NCBI GenBank assembly: GCA_910587875.1
Contig: CAJUOD010000039.1
Span: 1-23,729, forward strand
DNA: 23,729 nt
Direction: 5' to 3'
DNA from: an uncultured Oscillibacter sp.
GTDB taxonomy: Bacteria; Bacillota; Clostridia; Oscillospirales; Oscillospiraceae
Positions 1 through 8,292 of this stretch are shown in pieces (position 1 is the first letter of the stretch; each line of letters begins with the position of its first letter). The translations under genes and the position numbers were made by a program. The notes beneath the pieces were generated by a model. The model was given only the letters and a program-made list of their open reading frames with translations. It was not told where the DNA came from and made no database searches.

Positions 1-309
1 GATACGGAGGAATACATCGAACTGATTAACCCCTCCATCGTCGAGCAGAGCGGGGAGCAGACTGGCCCGGAGGGCTGCCTCAGCGTCCCGGGAAAGTGGG
101 GGCTGGTAACCCGGCCCAGCTACGTCCGGGTCCGGGCGCAGGACCGGGATGGCAACTGGTTTGAGGTGGAGGGCGAGGGCCTGACGGCCCGCTGCTTCTG
201 CCATGAGCTGGAGCACCTGGACGGGCATCTCTACACGGAACACATCGAGCGCTTCCTGACGGACGAGGAAGTCGAGGAGTATTTCAGCCAGGAAGAGGGG
301 AACAACTGA
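1..309 (+). CDS. def: Peptide deformylase, 3' part (5' end outside window)
   Basis: Removes the formyl group from the N-terminal methionine of new proteins, in the cytoplasm at the ribosome exit. The frame is open from base 1 and gives 102 residues, about the last two thirds of a usual ~150-aa enzyme. Two of the three family motifs are visible: EGCLSVPG (metal-binding Cys) and HELEHLDG (two metal-binding His and the catalytic Glu). The first motif, GxGLAAPQ, must lie upstream. The stop TGA shares its last base with the fmt ATG (TGATG), so translation of the two is probably coupled. The def-fmt pairing is the standard one, as Fmt adds the formyl group that Def removes. Confidence 0.95.
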   Translation, partial: DTEEYIELINPSIVEQSGEQTGPEGCLSVPGKWGLVTRPSYVRVRAQDRDGNWFEVEGEGLTARCFCHELEHLDGHLYTEHIERFLTDEEVEEYFSQEEGNN

Positions 310-1229
310 TGCGCATTCTCTTCATGGGCACGCCGGAGTTTGCCGTGGCCTCCCTCCGCCGCCTGGTGGAGGACGGACACGAGATCTGCGGCGTCCTCAC
401 CCAGCCGGACAAGCCGAAAAACCGGGGACACAAGCTGACGCCAACGCCTGTAAAGGAGTATGCCCTTACGAAAAATTTGGCGGTTTTCCAGCCCGCGTCT
501 CTGCGGAACGCCGAGAGTTTGGAGCTGGTGCGGTCCCTGGAGCCGGAGCTGACGGTGGTGGCGGCCTATGGAAAGCTGCTGCCGGAGGACATTCTGAACG
601 TGCCGCCCCTGGGCTCCATCAACGTCCACTCGTCCCTGCTGCCCAAGTACCGGGGCGCGGCCCCCATCAACTGGGCGGTGCTGAACGGGGAGACGGAGAC
701 CGGCGTCTCCATCATGTATATGGCCAAGGAGCTGGACGCGGGGGATGTCATCCTCCAGAAGTCTACGCCCATCGGCGAGACGGAGGACGCCCAGGCCCTC
801 ACCCAGCGTCTCGCGGAGCTGGGGGCTGAGGCCCTGTCCGAGACCGTCAAAGCCCTGGCGGACGGGACGGCCGCGCGCGTCCCTCAGGACCACGAGAAGC
901 ATACCTACGCTCCTATGCTGGGAAAGGAGCTCTCTCCCGTGGACTGGACCCGCTCCGCCCATGAGATCAGCTGCCAGGTCCGGGGACTGATCCCCTGGCC
1001 CTGCGCGACGACGGATATTGTCAGCGGCGAGGAGATGAAGCTCTACGCCGTCCGGGAGACCGGTGAGGAGACCCCGGCCAAGCCCGGAACCATCACAGCC
1101 GCCGGAAAGCAGGGCATTGACGTGGCCTGCGGCGACGGAAAGGTCCTCCGGGTGACGGAGCTCCAGGCCAAGGGCGGAAAACGCATGGCCGCCGGGGCTT
1201 ATTTATTGGGACATCCCATTCAACGCTAA
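309..1229 (+). CDS. fmt: Methionyl-tRNA formyltransferase
   Basis: Transfers a formyl group from 10-formyl-tetrahydrofolate to Met-tRNA(fMet) for translation initiation. The 306-aa length is normal. The N-terminus MRILFMGTPEFAV is the classic start. The catalytic Asn/His stretch INVHSSLLPKYRGAAPINWA and the Asp-containing LDAGDVI motif are intact. A C-terminal OB-fold tRNA-binding domain follows from about residue 205. It is preceded by def with a one-base overlap and followed 15 bp later by the metallopeptidase gene, in one operon. Confidence 0.96.
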   Translation: MRILFMGTPEFAVASLRRLVEDGHEICGVLTQPDKPKNRGHKLTPTPVKEYALTKNLAVFQPASLRNAESLELVRSLEPELTVVAAYGKLLPEDILNVPPLGSINVHSSLLPKYRGAAPINWAVLNGETETGVSIMYMAKELDAGDVILQKSTPIGETEDAQALTQRLAELGAEALSETVKALADGTAARVPQDHEKHTYAPMLGKELSPVDWTRSAHEISCQVRGLIPWPCATTDIVSGEEMKLYAVRETGEETPAKPGTITAAGKQGIDVACGDGKVLRVTELQAKGGKRMAAGAYLLGHPIQR

Positions 1230-1244
1230 AATTCGAGGGTGCTT

Positions 1245-1988
1245 ATGCCTTATTATTATGGTGGCTACGGAGATTTCCTGGCCAACAACATCTACTTCCT
1301 TCTGCTGATTCCGGTGATGATCCTGTCCCTCTGGGCTCAGGCCCAGGTCAGCGGCAATTTCAACAAGTACAGCCGGGTCTCCAACCGCCGCCGCCTCACC
1401 GGCGCCCAGGCGGCGGAGGCGGTGCTCCGGGCCAACGGGGTCTACGACGTGGCCATCACCTCTACCTGGGGCAAGCTGACGGACCACTACGATCCCCGGG
1501 ACAACACCATCTATCTTTCCCAGGCCGTCTACTCCTCCGCCACGGTGGCGGCGGTGGGCGTGGCAGCCCACGAGGCGGGCCACGCCGTGCAGTACGCCGT
1601 GAACTACGCCCCGGTTCGTCTGCGGAGCGCCATCGTGCCTGTGACAAACCTGGGTTCCCGCTGCTCCATGATTCTGCTGCTTATCGGGCTGCTGTTTTAC
1701 AGCCAGAGCCTGTTTCTGGCGGGCATCCTGCTGTTCTCACTGACCACATTTTTCCAGCTGGTCACCCTGCCGGTGGAGTTCAACGCCTCCCGCCGGGCCC
1801 TGGAGACCATTGAAAGCCGGGGACTCCTGGACGAGGAGGAGCTCACCGGGGCCCGGAAGGTCCTCCGGGCGGCGGCGCTGACCTACGTGGCGGCGCTGCT
1901 GATGTCCGCTTTGCAGCTGCTGCGCTATGTGCTGATCTTCCTGGGCCGCAGCGACCGGGGCGGCCGCCGCGGCGGAGGCCGGGGATGA
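1245..1988 (+). CDS. YugP-type zinc metallopeptidase, membrane protein
   Basis: Membrane protein of the YugP/Zn_peptidase_2 family; the physiological substrate is unknown. It has 247 residues. The HEAGH zinc site lies at residues 109-113, and a later VEFNASRRA segment probably supplies the third, Glu, ligand. Hydrophobic segments occur at about residues 14-32, 143-175 and 208-228, so the active site should sit at the cytoplasmic membrane. I chose ATG 1245 because CGAGGG at 1234-1239 is 5 bases before it; a GTG at 1239 is in frame but lies inside that site. The C-terminus ends in an Arg/Gly-rich tail. The stop overlaps the rsmB start (ATGA). The gene sits in the fmt-rsmB interval of a translation operon, which says little about its job. 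Confidence 0.85.
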   Translation: MPYYYGGYGDFLANNIYFLLLIPVMILSLWAQAQVSGNFNKYSRVSNRRRLTGAQAAEAVLRANGVYDVAITSTWGKLTDHYDPRDNTIYLSQAVYSSATVAAVGVAAHEAGHAVQYAVNYAPVRLRSAIVPVTNLGSRCSMILLLIGLLFYSQSLFLAGILLFSLTTFFQLVTLPVEFNASRRALETIESRGLLDEEELTGARKVLRAAALTYVAALLMSALQLLRYVLIFLGRSDRGGRRGGGRG

Positions 1989-3319
1989 GCGCCCGGAAGG
2001 AGGCGCTGGCCGTCCTGACCGCCTGCCGCATGCGGGGGGCCTGGGCGGACGCCGCGCTGGGGGCCCATTTGAAGGGCCTCTCTCCCGCCGACGCGGGGCT
2101 GTGCAGCCGCATCGTCTATGGCGTCATCCAGAATGAGATGCTGCTGGACTTCTACCTCTCCGGCTTCTGCACTCAGAAGCTGGGCCACCTCCAGCCGCCC
2201 CTGGCGGACATCTTGAGAATCGGGGCCTATCAGATTTTGTTCCTGGACCGGGTGCCGGATAACGCCGCCGTCCACACGTCGGTGGAGCTGGCCAAGGACG
2301 CGGGAAGGGGACAGGCGGCGGGACTGGTGAACGCCGTCCTCCGGCGGCTCTGCCGGGAGAAGGAAGCCCTGCCCGCCATCCCGGACCGGGATGAGGCCAA
2401 GTATCTCTCCATCCGCTACAGCCACCCAAAGTGGCTGGTGAAGCGCCTGCTGGCCCTGCTGGGCGGGGCGGGGACGGAGGCATTCCTTATAAACAGCAAC
2501 AGCCAGCCTCCCGCCGCCGCCCAGGTCAACACCCTCCGCTGTTCCACGGAGGAAGCGGTGAAGGCTCTGGAGGCGGAAGACGTCCGGGCCGAAGGGCATC
2601 CCTGGCTGCCGGGCTGCCTGCTGCTCCAGGGCACGGGAGATCTGGAGCGCTTGAAAGCGTTTCGGGACGGCATGATTTACATTCAGGACCCGGCGGCCCG
2701 CCTGGCGGTGCTGGCGGCGGAGCTCCAGCCCGACAGCCGGATGCTGCCCGGAAGCCGGGTGCTGGACGTATGCGCCGCCCCCGGCGGGAAGTCCTTTGCC
2801 GCCGCCATCGCCATGGAGGACCGGGGAGAGATCGTCTCCTGCGACCTCCACGAGAACAAGCTGAAGCGCATCCGGGAGGGCGCGGACCGGCTGGGCCTGA
2901 CCTCCATCCGTACGGAGGCCGCCGACGGGCGGGTCTTCCGGGAGGAGTGGAAAGACGCCTTCGACCTGGTGCTGGTAGACGCGCCCTGTTCCGGCCAGGG
3001 CATCCTCCGCAAGAAGCCGGATATCCGCCGGAAAAAGGCGGACGACCTCTTCACCCTGCCGGTGGTCCAGAGCGCCATCCTGGAGAACGCCGCCCGCTAC
3101 GTCCGCCCCGGCGGGACCCTGATCTACTCCACCTGCACCATCCTGCCGGAGGAGAACGGGGAAGTGACGGACGCGTTCCTGGGGACCCACCCGGAGTTTT
3201 CCCGGGAAAGGTTTTCCCTGCCGGGGCCTATTGGACAGACAGAGGGGCAGATCACCCTCTGGCCCCACCTCCATGACACCGACGGCTTTTACATCTGCCG
3301 CATGACGCGGCGCGTTTGA
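1985..3319 (+). CDS. rsmB: 16S rRNA (cytosine(967)-C(5))-methyltransferase RsmB
   Basis: Methylates C967 of 16S rRNA using S-adenosylmethionine. The protein has 444 residues, close to the family length. An N-terminal NusB-like RNA-binding domain covers about residues 1-130. The Rossmann methyltransferase domain follows, with the SAM motif DVCAAPGGKSF from residue 261. The m5C signatures are both present: VDAPCSGQG with Cys335 (product release) and STCTILPEEN with Cys384 (the nucleophile by family analogy). The start ATG overlaps the previous stop by four bases, as in translationally coupled genes. The gene order fmt-rsmB-rlmN-prpC-prkC-rsgA is the same as in Bacillus and most Firmicutes. Confidence 0.95.
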   Translation: MSARKEALAVLTACRMRGAWADAALGAHLKGLSPADAGLCSRIVYGVIQNEMLLDFYLSGFCTQKLGHLQPPLADILRIGAYQILFLDRVPDNAAVHTSVELAKDAGRGQAAGLVNAVLRRLCREKEALPAIPDRDEAKYLSIRYSHPKWLVKRLLALLGGAGTEAFLINSNSQPPAAAQVNTLRCSTEEAVKALEAEDVRAEGHPWLPGCLLLQGTGDLERLKAFRDGMIYIQDPAARLAVLAAELQPDSRMLPGSRVLDVCAAPGGKSFAAAIAMEDRGEIVSCDLHENKLKRIREGADRLGLTSIRTEAADGRVFREEWKDAFDLVLVDAPCSGQGILRKKPDIRRKKADDLFTLPVVQSAILENAARYVRPGGTLIYSTCTILPEENGEVTDAFLGTHPEFSRERFSLPGPIGQTEGQITLWPHLHDTDGFYICRMTRRV

Positions 3320-3327
3320 GGCGAACC

Positions 3328-4359
3328 ATGACCGATATCAAATCCATGACCCTCCCGGAGCTGCGGGACTTCCTCCAGAGCATGGGGGAGCCCGCCTTCC
3401 GGGGGAAGCAGGTTTTTTCCTGGCTGAGCCGGGGCGTCGGCTCCTTTGACGAGATGTCGAACCTGCCCCTGTCCCTGCGGGAGCGCTTGAAAGAGACCTG
3501 CTCTCTGTCCGTTCCGTCGGTGGCCCGGAAACAGGTCTCAGCCAGGGACGGCACCATCAAATACCTCTGGCAGCTGGCGGATGGCAACTGCATCGAGTCC
3601 GTGCTGATGCGCTACCACCACGGGAATACCGTCTGCATCTCCTCCCAGGTGGGCTGCCGCATGGGCTGCGCCTTCTGTGCGTCCACCATCGCCGGAAAGG
3701 TCCGGGACCTGACCCCGGGGGAGCTGCTGGACCAGGTGATGTTCACCCAGAAGGACTCCGGGGCCCCCATTTCCAACATCGTGCTGATGGGCATCGGCGA
3801 GCCCATGGACAACCTGGACGCCGTGCTGAAATTCCTGGAGATCGTGAACCATCCCGATGGGCTGAACATCGGGATGCGGCACATCTCCCTGTCCACCTGC
3901 GGGGTCCTGCCCGGCATCCGCCGCCTGGCGGAGCTGGGGCTGCAGCTGACCCTGTCCGTTTCCCTCCACGCGCCGGACCGGGAGACCCGGTCCAGGCTCA
4001 TGCCCGTCAACCGGGCCTATGACGTGGAGGACCTGTTTGCCGCCTGTCACGAGTATTTCGAGAAGACCGGGCGGCGGATCTCCTTTGAGTACGCCATGAT
4101 CGACGGCGTGAATGACCAGGACTGGCAGGCGGATCTCATCGCCAAGCGGCTGAGGGGAATGCCCGGCCATGTGAACCTGATCCCGCTGAACGACGTGACG
4201 GAAAGCCCCTTCCGGCCCTCCCGCCGGACGGCGGCGTTTCAAAAACGCCTGGAATCTCATGGCCTCACCGCCACCGTGCGGCGGAGCCTGGGTGGAGATA
4301 TAGACGCCGCCTGCGGACAGCTCCGCAGGAAGGCAGAGAAAGGGGAGGATTCCCAATGA
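3328..4359 (+). CDS. rlmN: Dual-specificity 23S rRNA/tRNA adenine-C2 methyltransferase RlmN
   Basis: Radical SAM enzyme that makes 2-methyladenosine at A2503 of 23S rRNA and, in many bacteria, A37 of tRNA. The protein has 343 residues. The iron-sulfur motif CxxxCxxC is at Cys110, Cys114 and Cys117 (SQVGCRMGCAFCAST). The catalytic cysteine pair of the family is present as Cys103 (VCISSQ) and Cys329 (GDIDAACGQL). I prefer ATG 3328, with GAGGCG just upstream at 3318-3323. A TTG at 3316 that overlaps the rsmB stop is in frame and cannot be excluded. The stop overlaps the prpC start (ATGA). Confidence 0.95.
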   Translation: MTDIKSMTLPELRDFLQSMGEPAFRGKQVFSWLSRGVGSFDEMSNLPLSLRERLKETCSLSVPSVARKQVSARDGTIKYLWQLADGNCIESVLMRYHHGNTVCISSQVGCRMGCAFCASTIAGKVRDLTPGELLDQVMFTQKDSGAPISNIVLMGIGEPMDNLDAVLKFLEIVNHPDGLNIGMRHISLSTCGVLPGIRRLAELGLQLTLSVSLHAPDRETRSRLMPVNRAYDVEDLFAACHEYFEKTGRRISFEYAMIDGVNDQDWQADLIAKRLRGMPGHVNLIPLNDVTESPFRPSRRTAAFQKRLESHGLTATVRRSLGGDIDAACGQLRRKAEKGEDSQ

Positions 4360-5087
4360 TGAACCTATGGAGCATGACCGACACCGGACTCGTCCGCAAA
4401 GAGAATCAGGACGCCTACGCGGTGAAAACGGCCTTTGGACACACGATCTGCGTGGTCTGCGACGGGATGGGCGGGGCCGCCGGCGGGCAGCTGGCCAGCC
4501 GCATCGCCGTGGACACCTTCTCTGCGGAGATGGAAAAGCGCCTCACCCAGGAGGCCAAGCCGGATCGGCTGCGGGAGATCTCCGTGGTGGCGGTGGCCCT
4601 GGCGAACCGCGCCGTGCGGGACGCCGCCCGGACCTCGGAGGCGTACCACAGTATGGGGACCACCCTGGTCTCCGCCGTCTCCTTCGACGGGGGCGTGGTC
4701 ATCGCCAACGTGGGGGACAGCCGGGCCTACCATATCAATAAGGAGCGCATTCACCAGGTGACCCGGGACCACTCCCTGGTGGAGCACATGGTGGAGCGGG
4801 GGGATATCACCGCCGAGGAGGCCCGCCGCCACCCCAACCGGAACCTCATCACCCGTGCCCTGGGGCCGGACGTCGACCCGGAGTGCGACTGCTACACCTG
4901 CCAGCTTCTGCCGGGGGACTTCCTCCTGCTGTGCACCGACGGGCTGGTGAACACGGTGACGGACGAGGAGATCATGCGGGAGGTCCTCCACGGCGACACG
5001 AACACCTGCATGGAACGCCTGCTGGCCATCTCCAAGAGCCGGGGCGCGTCGGACAATATCACCGTCGTCCTGGCGAAGAAGCTGTAA
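4356..5087 (+). CDS. prpC: PP2C-type Ser/Thr protein phosphatase (PrpC/Stp)
   Basis: Metal-dependent phosphatase that reverses phosphorylation by the PASTA kinase encoded next. The 243-residue length is usual for the bacterial family. Visible motifs in order are TDTGLVRKENQDAY, CDGMGGAAGG (metal-binding Asp), ANVGDSRAY, LLCTDGL and SDNITVV (metal-binding Asp). The start ATG 4356 overlaps the rlmN stop and has AGGGGAGG at 4341-4348, so it can also be started on its own. The protein is cytoplasmic with no membrane segment. The prpC-prkC pairing is known to control growth, cell wall and translation responses in Firmicutes. Confidence 0.95.
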   Translation: MMNLWSMTDTGLVRKENQDAYAVKTAFGHTICVVCDGMGGAAGGQLASRIAVDTFSAEMEKRLTQEAKPDRLREISVVAVALANRAVRDAARTSEAYHSMGTTLVSAVSFDGGVVIANVGDSRAYHINKERIHQVTRDHSLVEHMVERGDITAEEARRHPNRNLITRALGPDVDPECDCYTCQLLPGDFLLLCTDGLVNTVTDEEIMREVLHGDTNTCMERLLAISKSRGASDNITVVLAKKL

Positions 5088-5102
5088 GGGAGGAGGAGCT
5101 GC

Positions 5103-7106
5103 ATGGATCAGTACATTGGAAAAATGCTGGATAACCGCTATGAGATCCTGGAACGCATCGGCACCGGGGGCATGGCGGTGGTCTATAAGGCGAAATGCCA
5201 CCGGCTCAACCGCCTTGTGGCCCTGAAAATATTGAAGAGCGACCTGGCCCAGGACGAGGACTTCCGCCGCCGGTTCAACGCGGAGTCTCAGGCCGTGGCC
5301 CAGCTGTCCCACCCCAATATCGTGTCGGTCTACGACGTGAGCCGGGGCGGGGACACGGAATATATCGTCATGGAGCTCATCGACGGCATCACACTGAAGC
5401 AGTACATGGAGAAGCGGGGCCAGCTGAATTGGCGGGAGTCCCTGCACTTCATCACCCAGATCATGCGGGGCCTCAGCCACGCCCACAGCCGGGGCATCGT
5501 CCACCGGGACATCAAGCCCCAGAATGTCATGGTCCTCCGGGACGGCAGTGTGAAGGTGGCTGATTTCGGCATCGCGTGCCTGGAGAACTCTGCCCAGACC
5601 CTGACCCAGGAGGCCCTGGGCTCCGTCCACTATATCTCGCCGGAACAGGCCAGGGGAGAGCGGACCGACGCCCGCAGCGACATCTACTCCGCCGGCGTGG
5701 TCATGTACGAGATGCTCACCGGGCGGCTGCCCTTCGAGGGGGATTCCGCCGTTTCCGTTGCCATCCAGCACCTCAGCTCCGTGCCCCTGTCCCCCCGGGA
5801 GCTGAACGCGGAGATCCCCCAGCAGCTGGAGCTTATCTGCATGAAGGCCATGACCCCGGACCTAAGCCGCCGCTACGCCTCCGCCGACGCCATGATCGCC
5901 GACCTGGAGGACTTCCGGAAGAATCCCAACATCAGCCTGGACTTCACCATGATGGACCTCCGGCCGGAGGAGCCGGCGGAGCCCACCCAGCCCATCCGCA
6001 CCTATGACCGGACCCTCCATCCCTCGCCGAAAAACCGGGAGCGGGAACCGGAGCGGGTCCGGGAGCGCCGCCGGGACTATGAGGACGACTACGAGCCGCC
6101 CCGCCGGGGCGGAGGCGCCGGGGTGAAGGTGCTGGTAGGCGTGGCCATCGTGCTGGCTCTGGCTCTGGCGGCGGTGCTGTTTAAGATGGTCTCTGAGTCC
6201 ATCCAGCAGCAGCAGCCCCAGGAGCCCCAGACCTATGTGGTGCCCTCGGTGGTGGGCTACACGCCGGAACAGGCCGCCAATCTGGCGGAGGTGAAGGACG
6301 TATTCACCCTGGTGGAAAAAGGGAGCGAGTTCAACGACGACTACCCGGAGGGGGTCATCGTCCGGCAGAATCCCACGGAGGAGCGGCACGTAAGGGGCGA
6401 CAATCTGACCATTGAGGTCTGGGTCAGCGCCGGGGAGGACACGGGAGAGATGCTGGACGTGACCAACAAGACCGTGGCGCAGGCCAATGTGATTCTGAAA
6501 GACCTGAAAACAAAATACGACCTGGAGATTTTCGCCGACGAGGCGGAAATGGAGTTCAACGACGAAATCACCGAGGGCTTTATTATCCGCAGCATCCCCG
6601 CCGAGCACGAGGAGTTGAAAGACGGCGACATCATCCGGCTGATTGTCAGCAAGGGCCCGGAGCGGAAGCCGGTGGTAGTCAATAACTTCGTCGGTATGCA
6701 GATCGACGCGGTGCTCCGGTCCTTGCAGGATTCCCTGCATTTGACCTGCACCAACGCCGATATTGAATATGTGGAGGACGAGGCCGAACCCAACAGCGTT
6801 ATCTGGCAGAGCCTGGAGCCCCTTACGACGGTGAACGAGTGGGACACCATCAAGTTCCGGGTCAGCGCCGGGATCACAAATAAGACGATTGAACTGGATT
6901 TCAACCTGCCCCAGGACAACCGTACCACCGTTTGGGTGAAGGTCTACGTGGGCGACGAGGTCAATCCGCAGTTTGATGAACGGGTCAGCACGGCCGGCGG
7001 CACAGTCCACATTCCGGCGCTGACAGGGTCCGGCACCCAGATGGTCAAGGTTTACTTTGACGACGCCCTGGATCAGGAACAGAGTCACGAGGTCCAGTTT
7101 ACTTGA
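5103..7106 (+). CDS. prkC: PASTA-domain Ser/Thr protein kinase (PrkC/Stk)
   Basis: Membrane receptor kinase that senses cell-wall fragments (muropeptides/lipid II in studied relatives) and phosphorylates cytoplasmic targets. The protein has 667 residues. The kinase domain covers about 11-270: glycine loop RIGTGGMAVVY, Lys42, HRDIKPQN (His134-Arg135-Asp136), DFG 154-156 and SPEQARGE. A charged linker rich in Arg/Glu/Asp (about 310-335) precedes one membrane helix at 342-361. Three PASTA repeats lie outside the cell (about 377-444, 447-517 and 522-590). A further beta-rich segment of about 70 residues ends the protein. GGGAGGAGG lies just before the ATG. The gene is 15 bp after prpC. Confidence 0.95.
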   Translation: MDQYIGKMLDNRYEILERIGTGGMAVVYKAKCHRLNRLVALKILKSDLAQDEDFRRRFNAESQAVAQLSHPNIVSVYDVSRGGDTEYIVMELIDGITLKQYMEKRGQLNWRESLHFITQIMRGLSHAHSRGIVHRDIKPQNVMVLRDGSVKVADFGIACLENSAQTLTQEALGSVHYISPEQARGERTDARSDIYSAGVVMYEMLTGRLPFEGDSAVSVAIQHLSSVPLSPRELNAEIPQQLELICMKAMTPDLSRRYASADAMIADLEDFRKNPNISLDFTMMDLRPEEPAEPTQPIRTYDRTLHPSPKNREREPERVRERRRDYEDDYEPPRRGGGAGVKVLVGVAIVLALALAAVLFKMVSESIQQQQPQEPQTYVVPSVVGYTPEQAANLAEVKDVFTLVEKGSEFNDDYPEGVIVRQNPTEERHVRGDNLTIEVWVSAGEDTGEMLDVTNKTVAQANVILKDLKTKYDLEIFADEAEMEFNDEITEGFIIRSIPAEHEELKDGDIIRLIVSKGPERKPVVVNNFVGMQIDAVLRSLQDSLHLTCTNADIEYVEDEAEPNSVIWQSLEPLTTVNEWDTIKFRVSAGITNKTIELDFNLPQDNRTTVWVKVYVGDEVNPQFDERVSTAGGTVHIPALTGSGTQMVKVYFDDALDQEQSHEVQFT

Positions 7107-7107
7107 T

Positions 7108-7989
7108 ATGACGGGACGGATTCAAAAGGCCCTCAGCGGCTTCTACTACGTGGACACCGGCGAGACGGTGCTGACCTGCCGGGCCAGGGGGAAATTCCGC
7201 AAGGAGGGGATTTCTCCCCTGGTGGGGGACCGGGTGGAGGTCCGGGAGCTGGGCAATGGGGAAGGCTTCGTGGAAGCAATCCTGCCCCGGCGGAACGCCT
7301 TTGCCCGGCCTTCCGTTGCTAACATCGACCAGCTGGTGGTCATTGCCTCCGCCGCCATCCCCAAGACGGACCCCTTTCTCATCGACCGGGTGGCCGCCAT
7401 CGCCGCGCTGAAGGACTGTGCCGTGGCAGTGGTGCTGAACAAGTGCGATCTAGATCCGGCAGATGCACTTTATGACATTTACCACGCCTCCGGCTTCCCG
7501 ACCCTGCGGGTCAGCGCCGAGACCGGGGAGGGCATGGAGGATTTGAAGGCCCTGATAGCCGGGAAGTTATCTGCCTTTACAGGCAACTCTGGCGTAGGAA
7601 AATCCAGCATTCTGAATGCGCTGGATCCGGATTTTCACCTGCAGGTGGGGGAGGTCAGCACGGCTCTGGGCCGGGGACGGCACACCACCCGCCATGTGGA
7701 GCTCCACCGCCTCTCCTGCGGGGCGGAGGTGGTAGACACGCCGGGGTTTTCCTCCTTCGACGCCGAGGAATTGGACCTGGAGTTAAAGCGCCGCCTGCCG
7801 GAGACCTTCCTGGAGTTCGCGCCCTATCTGGGGGAATGCCGCTTTGTGGGGTGCAGCCACACCCGGGAGAAGGGCTGCGCCGTGCTGGAGGCACTGCGGC
7901 AGGGGAGGATACAGAAAAGCCGCCATGACAGCTACCTCCGCCTCTATGAGGAGCTGAAGCCCCTGCGGGATTGGCAGGAGAAAAAGTGA
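7108..7989 (+). CDS. rsgA: Small ribosomal subunit GTPase RsgA
   Basis: GTPase that helps late maturation of the 30S subunit. The protein has 293 residues. It has an N-terminal OB fold (about 1-70), then a circularly permuted GTPase domain in which the G4 motif NKCD comes before the P-loop GNSGVGKSS and the G3 motif DTPGF. The C-terminal zinc finger is C-x5-C-x-H-x5-C (ECRFVGCSHTREKGCAV). I start at ATG 7108 because MTGRIQKALSGFYYV is the conserved N-terminus. The longer upstream frame lies inside prkC. No strong ribosome binding site is seen, and the ATG is one base past the prkC stop, so translation is probably coupled. It is the last gene of the operon. Confidence 0.95.
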   Translation: MTGRIQKALSGFYYVDTGETVLTCRARGKFRKEGISPLVGDRVEVRELGNGEGFVEAILPRRNAFARPSVANIDQLVVIASAAIPKTDPFLIDRVAAIAALKDCAVAVVLNKCDLDPADALYDIYHASGFPTLRVSAETGEGMEDLKALIAGKLSAFTGNSGVGKSSILNALDPDFHLQVGEVSTALGRGRHTTRHVELHRLSCGAEVVDTPGFSSFDAEELDLELKRRLPETFLEFAPYLGECRFVGCSHTREKGCAVLEALRQGRIQKSRHDSYLRLYEELKPLRDWQEKK

Positions 7990-7993
7990 GCAA

Positions 7994-8025
7994 ACGCCGC
8001 CTCAGGTTTTGAGGCGGCGTTTTTT
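7994..8025 (+). terminator. Intrinsic terminator after rsgA
   Basis: An 11-bp perfect stem (7994-8004 with 8010-8020) has a 5-base loop and six T. It starts five bases after the rsgA stop and closes the def-rsgA operon. Confidence 0.92.
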
Positions 8026-8053
8026 CACCATGGACGGCCCTTCCGTATATACT
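8026..8053 (+). promoter_or_regulatory. Possible sigma-E/K-type promoter before the 63-aa gene and spoVM
   Basis: TATATACT at 8046-8053 matches the mother-cell -10 pattern CATANNNT at all but the first base. The -35 side is weak: CACCATG lies at about the right place. It is offered because the genes downstream should be sporulation genes and the terminator just upstream means that they need their own promoter. Confidence 0.3.
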
Positions 8054-8081
8054 GGAGAGGAAGGAAGGGAGGCGTGACGCA

Positions 8082-8273
8082 ATGGGTTGTGGAAACGGAA
8101 GCTTTGGAAACTGGGGCTGTGGAAACGGAGGGGGAGGAATCCGCCTGCTGGGTCTCTTCGCCGTGGCCCTGGGTGCGGGGATTCTGATCGCCGCGGTATT
8201 TCCCGTGGGCGTGCTGATGTTCCTGGTCGCGTTTCTGCTGATCGGCTGCGGCTGCGCCTGCTGCCGGCGTTGA
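8082..8273 (+). CDS. Gly/Cys-rich small membrane protein of unknown function
   Basis: I do not recognise this 63-residue protein. Its N-terminus is a repeat-like glycine/cysteine/asparagine stretch (GCGNGSFGNWGCGNGGGG, residues 2-19). A membrane helix follows at about 22-56, and it ends in a cysteine-rich CGCACCRR tail. The long purine-rich AAGGAAGGGAGG at 8061-8072 is 9 bases before the ATG, so I believe it is translated. It is 19 bp upstream of spoVM and has no terminator between, so the two are probably one transcript. That context suggests a small spore-membrane or coat-associated protein, but this is inference only. The Gly-rich part resembles low-complexity spore coat proteins in composition. 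Confidence 0.65.
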   Translation: MGCGNGSFGNWGCGNGGGGIRLLGLFAVALGAGILIAAVFPVGVLMFLVAFLLIGCGCACCRR

Positions 8274-8292
8274 GATTGAGAGGAGGCGTCAC

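Noticed and set aside
1925..3274. Long minus-strand frame opposite rsmB, and similar long frames at 4365-5771, 5862-7088 and 12607-14019
   Set aside because: All lie antisense to clear conserved genes in GC-rich DNA, lack ribosome binding sites and have His/Gln/Gly-rich translations typical of shadows.
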